Shown: piece by piece, positions 9,193-17,587 of the stretch
Position numbering within the stretch: position 1 is the first letter of the stretch
Layout of the letters: each line of letters starts with the position of its first letter
From: Saprospiraceae bacterium
Lineage (GTDB): Bacteria > Bacteroidota > Bacteroidia > Chitinophagales > Saprospiraceae
Length of the DNA: 49,722 bases
Assembly: GCA_019634045.1 (NCBI GenBank)
Contig: JAHQWA010000449.1
Span: forward strand, 1-49,722
Direction of reading: 5' to 3'
Translations under genes and position numbers: made by a program
The notes under the pieces: model-generated
Told to the model about the DNA's origin: nothing
What the model saw: only the letters and a program-made list of their open reading frames with translations
The model's database searches: none

Positions 9193-10554
9193 ATGCGAAT
9201 TTTTACATGGCAACGGCTAGGTCTAGCCACATTGATGTTATTTATCGTAAGCATTAGCTTACAAGCGCAGGAAAAAATCTCTCCGGTTACAGTAACCCAA
9301 CGTACTACTGCAAAAGACGGCACTAAGAAAGTGGTCAAAAAGAGATTTGATGACCAACAAGCGCTGCAGCAATACCTGGACGAGATTAAAGGCCAAACAG
9401 GGAATGTCCACGTCGAAGTACACAGTGCCTTCAACAAATTGAAAGATGTTGAGATCGTCACTGGCGAAAATGCTCTGATCTATATTCATAGACAAGCAGA
9501 TGGCGCCAATGGTGAAGAGCATGATTTAGAGCTGATGCAAAAAGAGTTGCAGGAAAGCCTGAAGCAAGTTCGCAATCTGAACTTCGAGCGTTTTGACTAC
9601 AAAGAAGTCAACAGCAGCAGTGATCGCCCCATGCTAGGGATTTACTTAGATGAAAGTAGTCGAGAGCAGGGAGTGAAGGTCTCTAGCACTGTAGCGGGAG
9701 GCGGAGCCCGAGCTGCTGGAATCCAGGCTGGTGATATTGTCACCGGTATTAATGGTGCAAAGGTCAATAACCGCACAGATCTGCGCAATGAGTTGAATAA
9801 GTATAAGCCGGGACAAACGGTGGATGTTACTTATCTCAGAGACGGTTTAACCTCTACTACAGAGTCTACTTTGTATCGCAGCCGTAGTAGCTGGGATCGA
9901 GACCCTTGCGAGGTGTTTATCGGCGTATCCTTAGGAGGTAACGGCCCGGAAGGAAAAGGAATCCACGTTTCTAATATCATCGGTAATACACCTGCTGAAA
10001 AGTATGGTATCAAAGCAGGTGATGTAATTACTTCTTTTGATGGGGTAAGCGTGAATAGTTACGGTGAGCTATTGCGTGAACGCAATAAGCATGAAGCAGG
10101 GGATTGGTTCAAGGTACAAGTGGAAAGAGCAGGAACTTTCGCTGAGATCACGGCTCAATTCAAATCTTGTGATGAAGAAATCGAAGAGCCCATTGCTGAA
10201 GAGGAAGTAGTAGAAGAGGTAATCGAAGTTGTACCACAAGTAGAGGAGGAGTTGCCAGAACAACCCCAACTAGTGATCGACAACACCTTGGAGTTAAATG
10301 ACTACAGTGCTTTCCCTAATCCAACCGTTGGTCAATTTAATCTGCGCTTCAAGGCAGATCCTGTTCCAACGAGGGTACGGGTAATTGATGTAAATGGAAA
10401 AGTCGTTTACAATCAGGTAATTAATCAATTTGATGGAATCTACAACGATCAAATCAATTTGTCTAGCAAAGCCACTCCAGGCACGCTATTTGTACAAATT
10501 CTGCAAGGGCAGAAAGTAGTTTCCAAAAAGATTGTTTTGGTTCCTAGAGCATAG
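9193..10554 (+). CDS. Secreted two-PDZ protein with type IX secretion tail
   Basis: 453 residues from the ATG at 9193; a TTG three codons earlier is less likely because the signal peptide MRIFTWQRLGLATLMLFIVS...LQAQ starts cleanly here. After a unique region (27-140) come PDZ1 (146-228: LGIYLDE, AGIQAGDIVTGINGAKV), PDZ2 (240-325: FIGVSLG, YGIKAGDVITSFDG), a strongly acidic linker rich in Glu and Val (327-357) and a T9SS type A sorting domain (372-453: FPNPTVGQFNLRF...KKIVLV). No protease domain accompanies the PDZ domains, so it probably acts as a cell-surface or secreted binding scaffold, possibly sensing C-termini of other proteins. A related protein is at 34928-36697. Confidence 0.88.
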   Translation: MRIFTWQRLGLATLMLFIVSISLQAQEKISPVTVTQRTTAKDGTKKVVKKRFDDQQALQQYLDEIKGQTGNVHVEVHSAFNKLKDVEIVTGENALIYIHRQADGANGEEHDLELMQKELQESLKQVRNLNFERFDYKEVNSSSDRPMLGIYLDESSREQGVKVSSTVAGGGARAAGIQAGDIVTGINGAKVNNRTDLRNELNKYKPGQTVDVTYLRDGLTSTTESTLYRSRSSWDRDPCEVFIGVSLGGNGPEGKGIHVSNIIGNTPAEKYGIKAGDVITSFDGVSVNSYGELLRERNKHEAGDWFKVQVERAGTFAEITAQFKSCDEEIEEPIAEEEVVEEVIEVVPQVEEELPEQPQLVIDNTLELNDYSAFPNPTVGQFNLRFKADPVPTRVRVIDVNGKVVYNQVINQFDGIYNDQINLSSKATPGTLFVQILQGQKVVSKKIVLVPRA

Positions 10555-10611
10555 ATTCAATGTGGGGTAGCCAGGTGGTTGCCTACATAAATAAGACTAA
10601 ACGCCATCCGA

Positions 10612-10644
10612 CTGGCTCTTCAACTAGATTGAGGAGCCAGTTTT
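10612..10644 (+). terminator. Intrinsic terminator after the two-PDZ gene
   Basis: An 11-bp stem with one G-T pair, CTGGCTCTTCA (10612-10622) and TGAGGAGCCAG (10630-10640), a 7-nt loop, then TTTT. Confidence 0.85.
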
Positions 10645-10713
10645 CGTTGGTACTGTTAGCTTGGCATCCTTCAGAAAAATTCTGGAGCAAGATTCCTTCG
10701 ACAAGGGAAAAAC

Positions 10714-10744
10714 TTTGCGAGAAGCCTGGAAAAAATTAATTTTG
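10714..10744 (+). promoter_or_regulatory. Strong Bacteroidota-type promoter
   Basis: TTTG (10714-10717), a 19-nt spacer, TAATTTTG (10737-10744): an exact match to TTTG-N19-TAnnTTTG. It lies just after the preceding gene's terminator and predicts a start near 10751, at the 5' edge of the foldable region described next. Confidence 0.75.
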
Positions 10745-10750
10745 CACCGC

Positions 10751-10920
10751 TATATCGGGGAGCAGCCACCTAGATCGTTCGCTCTTGGGTATTTTCGCTC
10801 GAAAAGAACTGCTAACGACTAGATGTCCAGCCCCTGGACACCATTCGGCAGAACTACGAAACATAGCCAAGAAGCAACGCAATTACCAAGTAGCAAGAAT
10901 CAACTTCTCCCCGAATTTTT
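10751..10920 (+). ncRNA. Candidate structured small RNA (6S-like rod), or long leader of yebC
   Basis: From the predicted start to the T-run the region folds back on itself around its exact middle. Closing stem: TCGGGGAG (10755-10762) with CTCCCCGA (10907-10914), followed by TTTTT (10916-10920). Then an asymmetric open bubble. Next an interrupted stem, CGTTCGCTCTTGG (10776-10788) with CCAAGAAGCAACG (10867-10879); then TAT/TTTCG (10790-10797) with CGAAA/ATA (10857-10865), CTGC (10809-10812) with GCAG (10848-10851), and an apical hairpin TGTCCAG-CCC-CTGGACA (10824-10840). The size (about 170 nt), single-rod layout and interior bubble resemble 6S RNA, but I cannot recognise primary 6S sequence. 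No open frame occupies it. The alternative is a structured 5' leader of yebC, whose ATG is 30 nt past the T-run. Confidence 0.55.
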
Positions 10921-10950
10921 GATCTATCAAGTCATTTAAATCTCGTACAA

Positions 10951-11670
10951 ATGGGACGCGCATTTGAGTATCGCAAGGAACGCAAAATGAAACGTTGGGC
11001 CAATATGGCCAAAGTCTTTACGAAAGTAGGACGTGAAATTGCCATCGCAGTTAAAGAAGGAGGTTCTGATCCCGAGTACAATCCTCGTTTGCGTCTAGCT
11101 ATACAAAATGGTAAGGCTGCAAATATGCCAAAGGCGAATATCGAAAATGCGATTAAGCGAGCGAGTTCCAAGGATGCAGAAAACTACGATGAAGTTTTGT
11201 TTGAGGGATATGCTCCTCATGGGGTAGCGGTAATAGTAGAGGCTACGACAGATAATAACAATAGAACGGTAGCTAATGTGCGCCATATCTTTTCCAAGTA
11301 TGGCGGCTCCTTAGGTACATCCGGATCAGTAGACTATATGTTCTCTCGCAAAGGCGTGTTTAAGCTCAAGGCTGGAGAACTAGATGTGGAAGAATTGGAA
11401 CTAGAATTGATCGATTTTGGCCTTGAAGAACTAAATCAAGAAGAAGACCAGATTATCCTGTATACCGAATTCGAAAGCTTCGGAGACATGCAAAAGGCTT
11501 TAGAAGAAAAAAGCCTGGAAGTAGATAGTTCGGACTTGGTACGAATCCCTAGTCATACCAAGGATCTTTCCGATGAACAAGTGGAAGATGTAATCAAGTT
11601 AATTGAGAAAATGGAGGAAGATGATGACGTGGGGAGTATCTTCCACAATATGAACATGGACGAGGGCTAA
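10951..11670 (+). CDS. yebC: YebC/PmpR-family regulator
   Basis: 239 residues, the standard length. MGRAFEYRK...KRWANMAKVFTKVGREI, NPRLRLAIQNGKAANMPKANIENAIKRA and FEGYAPHGVAVIVEATTDNNNRT are family signatures, and the C-terminus is acidic as usual. Members act as DNA-binding regulators or, as shown for some, as translation factors acting on stalled ribosomes. Upstream is a strong promoter with a structured 200-nt stretch; galK follows 13 nt downstream, so yebC and galK are probably co-transcribed. Confidence 0.93.
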   Translation: MGRAFEYRKERKMKRWANMAKVFTKVGREIAIAVKEGGSDPEYNPRLRLAIQNGKAANMPKANIENAIKRASSKDAENYDEVLFEGYAPHGVAVIVEATTDNNNRTVANVRHIFSKYGGSLGTSGSVDYMFSRKGVFKLKAGELDVEELELELIDFGLEELNQEEDQIILYTEFESFGDMQKALEEKSLEVDSSDLVRIPSHTKDLSDEQVEDVIKLIEKMEEDDDVGSIFHNMNMDEG

Positions 11671-11683
11671 CACTTATCTAAAT

Positions 11684-12859
11684 ATGCACAACTTCGATAG
11701 CATCAAATCTTTGTTTGAGCAAAGATTCGGTAGCACACCTACTTATGAGATACGTGCCTGTGGCCGTATCAACATCATTGGCGAGCATACTGACTACAAT
11801 ATGGGGTATGTCCTGCCGGCAGCCATAGATAAGTTTATCTTTTTTGCTGGGGCCTTAAATGGCTTAGACCATTGCCGAGTCTATGCGGCTGATATTGATG
11901 AATACGATACCATCCCCCTGACGGGTATATTTCAAAAGAGCAGCAGACTCTGGATAAATTATTTGACCGGTATTCTCGATCAGTATCGTCAGCAAGGTGT
12001 GAACTTGGGAGGACTGGATGTGGTTTTTGGTGGAAATCTTCCCCTAGGATCAGGTATGAGTTCTTCAGCGGCCCTGGAAACGGGCTTTGCCACGCTGGTT
12101 AAAACTGCTTTTGAGTTTGAAATTACTAAGCCAGATATTGCCCGCTTGGCCCAGCGCTCTTCCCACCAATTTGTAGGTGTGCCTTGCGGAATCATGGATC
12201 AGTTTGCTAGTCTGATGGGGCGAGAAAAGCAATTGGTACTCCTAGATTGCCGGAGCCTTGAATATGAATATATTCCATGTGACTTGGGGCAGTATGAAAT
12301 TGTATTGATCAACTCTAAAGTAAGTCACGACCTTAGTGAATCGGCCTATGAGGCTAGAGTGGAGGAGTGTGCAGAAGGCGTCAAAATATTACAGCAGTTC
12401 TATCCAGCTATACAGAGTTTGAGAGATGCTTCCAAGGAGCAGGTCTTGAAACATGCCGATGACCTCGGACCTACCGTTTTCAAACGCTGTCTATATGTGA
12501 CTAGCGAAAATGAACGTTTGCTGAAGGTGTGTGAAGCATTGCGTGAGGGACAGGCCGAAGACGTAGGCCCGTTGCTCTTTGAGACACATGCGGGTTTGAG
12601 AGATCTGTATGAAGTAAGTTGTAAAGAAGTAGATTTTTTAGTGGATTTTGCCGAGCAGCATCCGGCGGTGATTGGTAGTAGAATCATGGGGGGAGGCTTT
12701 GGGGGTTGCAGCATCAATCTGGTGGATCGATCCCAAAGTGAGGCATTCATTGCAGCTGTTAAAAAGGCCTATCAGCAGGCTTTTGATAAAGAGGCGGAAG
12801 CCTATCAGGTAGATATTGTCGATGGAACAGACCTTGTAAAAAGCATAATTTACTCTTGA
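11684..12859 (+). CDS. galK: Galactokinase
   Basis: 391 residues, a GHMP kinase of normal length. Motif 1 is CGRINIIGEHTDYN (26-39), the ATP loop is GNLPLGSGMSSSAAL (117-131), the catalytic-aspartate region is CGIMDQFASLMG, and motif 3 is IMGGGFGGCSINL near residue 340. It phosphorylates D-galactose to galactose-1-phosphate in the cytosol (Leloir pathway). galT and galE are not in the window. It starts 13 nt after yebC. Confidence 0.95.
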   Translation: MHNFDSIKSLFEQRFGSTPTYEIRACGRINIIGEHTDYNMGYVLPAAIDKFIFFAGALNGLDHCRVYAADIDEYDTIPLTGIFQKSSRLWINYLTGILDQYRQQGVNLGGLDVVFGGNLPLGSGMSSSAALETGFATLVKTAFEFEITKPDIARLAQRSSHQFVGVPCGIMDQFASLMGREKQLVLLDCRSLEYEYIPCDLGQYEIVLINSKVSHDLSESAYEARVEECAEGVKILQQFYPAIQSLRDASKEQVLKHADDLGPTVFKRCLYVTSENERLLKVCEALREGQAEDVGPLLFETHAGLRDLYEVSCKEVDFLVDFAEQHPAVIGSRIMGGGFGGCSINLVDRSQSEAFIAAVKKAYQQAFDKEAEAYQVDIVDGTDLVKSIIYS

Positions 12860-13037
12860 TTTTTAGACAAATACAACTATCTTGTCGTTGTAAGTAATTG
12901 AAAGTAAGTTGTTTGTGTTGAGTAATTTGAATTGTTTTTTCTGACAAAGCGCGTTTTCTGTACTTTTTTGCCTGTTTTCTATGTTGCACTTTTGTACCGT
13001 CAAGCTAGGTAAATGTCTAACCAATAAAACGACGGCA

Positions 13038-13730
13038 ATGCAACTAAGGTATCATCAGAAGTCCATTGAAGAATTATTGTCTTATTTCCCTCTATTTCAG
13101 GGATTAGATCCTCATATCCTTAAATTGGTCGCTTCCGAGTCTTCCTTCAAGAAGATGGCAAAACATGCCATTATCTACAAGATGGATGCTCCTGCCGACA
13201 GTGTTTATTTCCTGCTGAGAGGAAGTGTGAAAATTGGTGCCCATTTTGATGATGGAAGGGAGGTGATCAAACGCATCTTACATCCGTTTTCTATGTTCGG
13301 CGAACTAGGGATTATCGGTGAAGAAAATTATAGAGATTTCGGCTCGGCTATGACAGCTGACGTGCAGATGGTTGTAGTTCCCATCAAGACCTTGACTCGA
13401 TTGCTCCCTCGCTACTCAGATTTATCTATGCGTGTATTGAATCTGCTAGGGGATCGTCTAAGACAAGTAGAGAATAGATTGGAATCGCTCATCTTCAAGG
13501 ATGCTCGCCGTCGAATCATTGATTTCTTGAAAGAAAGTGCTTCTCGTCAAGGCAAAAGGGTGGGATATGAGATGCTGATCAAGCATAGCCTTACCCAACA
13601 GGATATTGCCAACATTACGGGGACATCTAGGCAGACCGTTACCTCCGTGCTTAATGACTTGAGAAGAGCTAATTTGATCTATTTCAACCGAAGAAGTATT
13701 CTCATTCGCGATTTAGCGAAACTGAGTTAG
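13038..13730 (+). CDS. Crp/Fnr-family transcriptional regulator
   Basis: 230 residues from the ATG at 13038. An in-frame ATG at 12981 would add 19 residues unlike the family and would sit in a promoter-like stretch (TTTG 12967-12970, CACTTTTG 12987-12994), so I chose the later start. The cyclic-nucleotide-binding-like beta-roll spans about 20-130; a winged HTH (SLTQQDIANITGTSRQTVTSVLNDLRR) spans 185-211. The phosphate-binding loop FGELG...GSAMT lacks the arginine that contacts cAMP in Crp, and no Fnr-type cysteine cluster is seen, so the signal is unknown. A terminator follows. Confidence 0.9.
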   Translation: MQLRYHQKSIEELLSYFPLFQGLDPHILKLVASESSFKKMAKHAIIYKMDAPADSVYFLLRGSVKIGAHFDDGREVIKRILHPFSMFGELGIIGEENYRDFGSAMTADVQMVVVPIKTLTRLLPRYSDLSMRVLNLLGDRLRQVENRLESLIFKDARRRIIDFLKESASRQGKRVGYEMLIKHSLTQQDIANITGTSRQTVTSVLNDLRRANLIYFNRRSILIRDLAKLS

Positions 13731-13765
13731 ATATAGCCGTCTAGGACGCATTCCTAGGCAAATAG

Positions 13766-13806
13766 AAAAGCCGTATTGGATCTTTGGATTCAGTGCGGCT
13801 TTTGTA
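13766..13806 (+). terminator. Intrinsic terminator after the Crp/Fnr gene
   Basis: AAAAGCCG (13766-13773) pairs with CGGCTTTT (13796-13803); the T-run is part of the 3' arm and the tail continues T-rich. Confidence 0.75.
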
Positions 13807-13904
13807 TTTGTAGAATTGAACTTGCTTTGCTTTGCGCAACTGAAGTTTTCTGCACAATCCTTACCTTAGAGTATCGTAGCAATACTTTAAGTACCTCGGA
13901 AAAG

Positions 13905-15209
13905 ATGGAAAATAAGGAAAAACCCACCTGGCTTCAGATCCTAGAAGCAGAAAGTTGGCAAGCTGAGATGTTGGTTTCCGGAGCGGCGATCTACGGCTCT
14001 TTGCAGCTCCCAGATCTCATTCGCCGATTGATTGATATGGCACTACTGTGGCTACCTGAGGGAGCGCTCAATATCTGTTACTTTATTTTTTGGTATCTCA
14101 CGATCTGTTCCTCTCTTTTGATTGTCTCTTTCATTTTACATTTCGTATTGCGAGCCTTGTGGATAGGAATGATCGGTTTGGTTTCTGTTTTCCCCAATGG
14201 GATTAATCGAGAAACAGACTATCATAGCGAACATTTCTTACAGCAATTGTCCGAAGAGTTTCCTGATGTAAATGGTTTCAATCGACGTTTAGATGACTTC
14301 TGTAGCCTGATCTTTGGTACTACTTTCGGAATTGTCATCATGATCATTGCTATCTGTATCGTCATTTGTTCTTGTTTGGTACTGTCTTTGATCCTTGCCA
14401 GTTTCTTACCCGTAAGCATTACTACGGTCTTTTTGGTCTCCATCTTACTATTCCTGGTGCCTGCTATGTTTTCCGGCATATTAAACAATAAGAAACTAAG
14501 GGATAAAAAATGGGTACAGCGGATCCATTTTACGATAGCGGTCAAGGTTTTCGGTCGCATTATGTACAATGTATTTTATGAGCCTGGATACTATATTCTT
14601 TATATTCTGCTGACCAATTTCAAGCGAGAACGTACAGGAATTTGGGTAGTGTTAGGCATCTTCTTCCTGATGCTTATTTCATTCCCCGTTTTCATGAACT
14701 CTAATGTAGGCCTACTCCGAAAACAGACCTTTTTTGACATGGCGGAAACCGATCATCGTATCTTTGTCAACAACTACGAAGATCAAATGACTCCAGGAAG
14801 AGCCGTTTTTGCTCCCCTAATACCGTCAGACGTAATCTCGGAAGATGTGCTGCGCGTATTTATACCTATGAGTAGGAGAGAGAAAGTCCTGGTCAATGAA
14901 TACTGCGAAGCTTACCAAAAAGATGAGAAATTATCACGGAGAGAAAACAACCGTCGACGGCGCAACAAGATCAAAGATTGCCGAGTCAATTACTACGAAT
15001 TGTACATTAATGACAGCAAATTGGATAGTTTGGAGTTCTTTCGGCATACCCATCCTAATGCTGGAGAAGAGGGCCTGCTCACCTACATTCCCGCCCAACA
15101 TTTTACCGAAGGGATCAATCGACTGCGGATCGTCCATTTGTATCAAAACGAATTAGGAGAAAAAAAAGAGAGCTTGGTGCCATTTTGGTATAGTGGAAGG
15201 GGCCAGTAG
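13905..15209 (+). CDS. Multi-pass membrane protein of unknown function
   Basis: 434 residues from the ATG at 13905 (MENKEKPTWLQ); upstream in-frame codons overlap the previous terminator and are not used. Hydrophobic segments lie near 55-82, 84-97, 138-166, 168-191, 222-237 and 247-263, giving about six membrane spans. A soluble domain of about 165 residues (270-434) follows the last span, with a basic stretch RRENNRRRRNKIK and a possible all-beta region (VNYYELYINDSKLDS). A hydrophilic loop (about 98-135) separates the first two hairpins. I do not recognise the family. The next gene also encodes a small membrane protein, perhaps a partner. Confidence 0.75.
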   Translation: MENKEKPTWLQILEAESWQAEMLVSGAAIYGSLQLPDLIRRLIDMALLWLPEGALNICYFIFWYLTICSSLLIVSFILHFVLRALWIGMIGLVSVFPNGINRETDYHSEHFLQQLSEEFPDVNGFNRRLDDFCSLIFGTTFGIVIMIIAICIVICSCLVLSLILASFLPVSITTVFLVSILLFLVPAMFSGILNNKKLRDKKWVQRIHFTIAVKVFGRIMYNVFYEPGYYILYILLTNFKRERTGIWVVLGIFFLMLISFPVFMNSNVGLLRKQTFFDMAETDHRIFVNNYEDQMTPGRAVFAPLIPSDVISEDVLRVFIPMSRREKVLVNEYCEAYQKDEKLSRRENNRRRRNKIKDCRVNYYELYINDSKLDSLEFFRHTHPNAGEEGLLTYIPAQHFTEGINRLRIVHLYQNELGEKKESLVPFWYSGRGQ

Positions 15210-15342
15210 CGAAGGCTTTTGATCTTATTTACTTTTCAATACAAGAAATTGCTTAATCCAACGTTTTTGGTTAAATTCGCATACGGTTCGCAAAATCGTG
15301 AGATCAACGTAATCACACCAAAAAAGGCTAATTTTTGCAGGA

Positions 15343-15753
15343 ATGAGGCACTTTTTCCTAGATCGACATTTGCGGAAAATTGAAAAAGAAGCAAATGATG
15401 ACTTGCTCATGATCATTGAAGCAGGGCCTCAGTATTATACTAATCAAGAATTATATCACCTTTTAGATAAGTTGGGTTTACAGGAATATGAAGTCTTGCA
15501 GTTTAATCGCAAGCTCTTCCTAATTCTGGCTAGTGTTTCCGTTTGGTTCATTCTTCTTTTCTTTGCCTATGCCGTCGATATTTCTTGGCTGTCTAATTTA
15601 ATGACCTTCCTGATCCTCTCCTTTATTCTTGCTTTCGCCGTGGGAAAGATCTACTTGCACCAGAAATTTCGTACCTATAAATCTAGTGGCCTCATCCGAT
15701 CTATTATCCAGCAAGAATTGGAGCGGCGACAAAAGGATGCTTCTATCTCATAG
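15343..15753 (+). CDS. Small membrane protein with two predicted spans
   Basis: 136 residues. A charged N-terminal region (1-60) with a YTNQELYHLLDKLG segment, two hydrophobic spans (about 64-82 and 85-104) and a basic cytoplasmic-type tail (FRTYKSSGLIRSIIQQELERRQK). Not recognised. It is preceded by a TAATTTTTGC box that may be a -7 element very close to the start. It lies 133 nt after the larger membrane protein on the same strand. Confidence 0.65.
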   Translation: MRHFFLDRHLRKIEKEANDDLLMIIEAGPQYYTNQELYHLLDKLGLQEYEVLQFNRKLFLILASVSVWFILLFFAYAVDISWLSNLMTFLILSFILAFAVGKIYLHQKFRTYKSSGLIRSIIQQELERRQKDASIS

Positions 15754-15909
15754 TTCGATCCATTTCCAATATCAAATGTTGAGGGATTCGATTAGACTGT
15801 ATTATTGCCGTATATGTGACTTGGAACCTTCAAGCCGTTTGGACCGAAGCTTCCTAGAGCAGAAGGGCTGAATACTCATTTACATTACAACGAAACCAAC
15901 TTACTGAAG

Positions 15910-17505
15910 ATGTCTTTAACACGCCTACTTTGCCTATTGTTTTTAGTTGCTGCTGTTGCTTGCCAAAATACAGCTGAAGAAGAACCGCCCAAAACAGAGC
16001 GGCCAAACATCCTGTTCATCATGACGGATGATCACGCTCGCAAAGCCATTAGTAGTTACGGGAGTGATTTGATCGAAACACCAAACATTGACCGAATTGC
16101 TCAAGAGGGTATTCGATTTACCAATAGTTTTGTTACCAACTCCATTTGTGCTCCGAGTAGAGCTGTTCTACTGACGGGTAAATATAGTCACCTGAATGGG
16201 CTACGGGATAATCGGGATCACTTTGACGGGACTCAAATGAACTTTGCCAAGCTATTGCAGCAGGCCGGTTATGCTACCTCAGTAATTGGAAAATGGCACC
16301 TCAAAACACAACCGACCGGCTTTGACTATTGGGATGTACTTATAGGTCAGGGCAATTATTACAATCCTAGAATGGTAAGAATGGGAGATACCATGACCCA
16401 TACGGGATACACCACTGAAATCATTACGGATATTGCACTTGATGTGCTGGAAAAGAGAGATACGACTAAGCCTTTCTGCATGCTGTACCATCATAAGGCT
16501 CCGCATCGCAATTGGATGCCAAATCTAAAGGATCTCCCTGAGTTCTTGCAGAAGGAATATCCTTTGCCTCCTACCTTGTTTGATGACTACGCCGGGAGAG
16601 AGGCTGCTGCTGCTCAGGATATGGAGATTGCAGATATGTACATGTCCTCCGACATGAAGTTATTACCGGAGGATTACGGAGAGGAGACTGGCACAGGTGG
16701 GGGAGGCGCAAGCAATTTCCGTGCACCGCGCAACTGGGATAACCTCCGAAAACTTCTGACCCCTGAGCAGAGGAAGGTCTGGGACGAAAACTACGATCCC
16801 ATCCGAAAGGCATTTCGGGAAAACCCTCCTACGGGAAGAGACTTGGTCATCTGGAAGTATCAAAGATATATGCAGGACTATATGGGCAGTGTAGCCAGCG
16901 TGGATGAAAACATTGGTCGGGTTTTAGAATACCTGGACGAACAAGGCTTGGCGGAAAATACGATAGTCGTTTATACTTCTGATCAAGGCTTTTATTTGGG
17001 CGAACACGGATGGTATGACAAACGCTTTATGTATGAGGAATCCTTTTCCATGCCGTTGGTCATGCGGTATCCAGCCGGTGTGCAAGGAGGACAGGTAAGT
17101 GATGAACTGGTATTGAATCTCGATTTTGCTCCCACCTTTTTAGATTATGCTGGCGTCGAAGCCCCTAAAGATATGCAAGGTGCCTCGATGCGTCCTATTT
17201 GGGAAGGAGACACGGGGGATAGCTGGCGAAAGAGTGTTTACTATCACTATTACGAATATCCACATGGCTGGCACAATGTAAAGCGGCATGAGGGGGTTCG
17301 AGATGATCGCTATAAATTGATTCATTTTTACCATGACATTGACGACTGGGAACTCTATGATTTAGCCACTGATAGCCTAGAGGTTAATAACTTGGCGGAT
17401 GATCCAGCACATCAAGCGACGAAGGAACGTTTGCAAAAGGAACTTATGCGTTTGCGAGAATTCTACCAAGTACCTGAAAATGATACCAGCGACATGGCCA
17501 ATTAA
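15910..17505 (+). CDS. Lipoprotein sulfatase (formylglycine type)
   Basis: 531 residues. The signal peptide ends in a lipobox VAAVAC18, so it is a lipoprotein. PNILFIMTDDHARKA holds the first metal-binding aspartates; C80-A-P-S-R84 followed by LLTGKYSH is the sulfatase signature in which C80 would be converted to formylglycine. GKWHL, HHKAPHRNW and TSDQGFYLGEHGWYDK give the remaining active-site and metal positions. The C-terminal subdomain (YKLIHFYHDIDDWELYDL...) is typical of type I sulfatases acting on sulfated glycans. The substrate is not determinable here; no maturase or other polysaccharide-utilisation gene is adjacent. A terminator follows. Confidence 0.92.
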   Translation: MSLTRLLCLLFLVAAVACQNTAEEEPPKTERPNILFIMTDDHARKAISSYGSDLIETPNIDRIAQEGIRFTNSFVTNSICAPSRAVLLTGKYSHLNGLRDNRDHFDGTQMNFAKLLQQAGYATSVIGKWHLKTQPTGFDYWDVLIGQGNYYNPRMVRMGDTMTHTGYTTEIITDIALDVLEKRDTTKPFCMLYHHKAPHRNWMPNLKDLPEFLQKEYPLPPTLFDDYAGREAAAAQDMEIADMYMSSDMKLLPEDYGEETGTGGGGASNFRAPRNWDNLRKLLTPEQRKVWDENYDPIRKAFRENPPTGRDLVIWKYQRYMQDYMGSVASVDENIGRVLEYLDEQGLAENTIVVYTSDQGFYLGEHGWYDKRFMYEESFSMPLVMRYPAGVQGGQVSDELVLNLDFAPTFLDYAGVEAPKDMQGASMRPIWEGDTGDSWRKSVYYHYYEYPHGWHNVKRHEGVRDDRYKLIHFYHDIDDWELYDLATDSLEVNNLADDPAHQATKERLQKELMRLREFYQVPENDTSDMAN

Positions 17506-17530
17506 TGATCACATAGGAGATGAAATAAAG

Positions 17531-17569
17531 AAGCCGGGGTGGGGACTGATTTCCCTACTCCGGCTTTTT
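17531..17569 (+). terminator. Terminator between convergent sulfatase and CBS genes
   Basis: A long stem containing AAGCCGGGGTGGGGA (17531-17545) with the facing arm ending CCGGCTT (17560-17566), G-T pairs included, then TTTTTC. It serves the plus-strand sulfatase; the opposite orientation has a weaker T-tail but may also work. Confidence 0.85.
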
Positions 17570-17587
17570 CCGTATCGTAGATCTAGC

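Noticed and set aside
10756..10770. Resemblance of GGGGAGCAGCCACC to the SRP RNA loop
   Set aside because: The partner GTCAGG/GGAAGG strand of the SRP domain IV hairpin is missing, and the stretch pairs elsewhere.
12981..13037. Upstream ATG for the Crp/Fnr gene
   Set aside because: The added 19 residues do not fit the family and the codons overlap promoter-like boxes.
13776..13904. Extended N-terminus of the membrane protein from a TTG codon
   Set aside because: It would run through the terminator stem of the preceding gene; MENKEKPTW at 13905 is a normal start.
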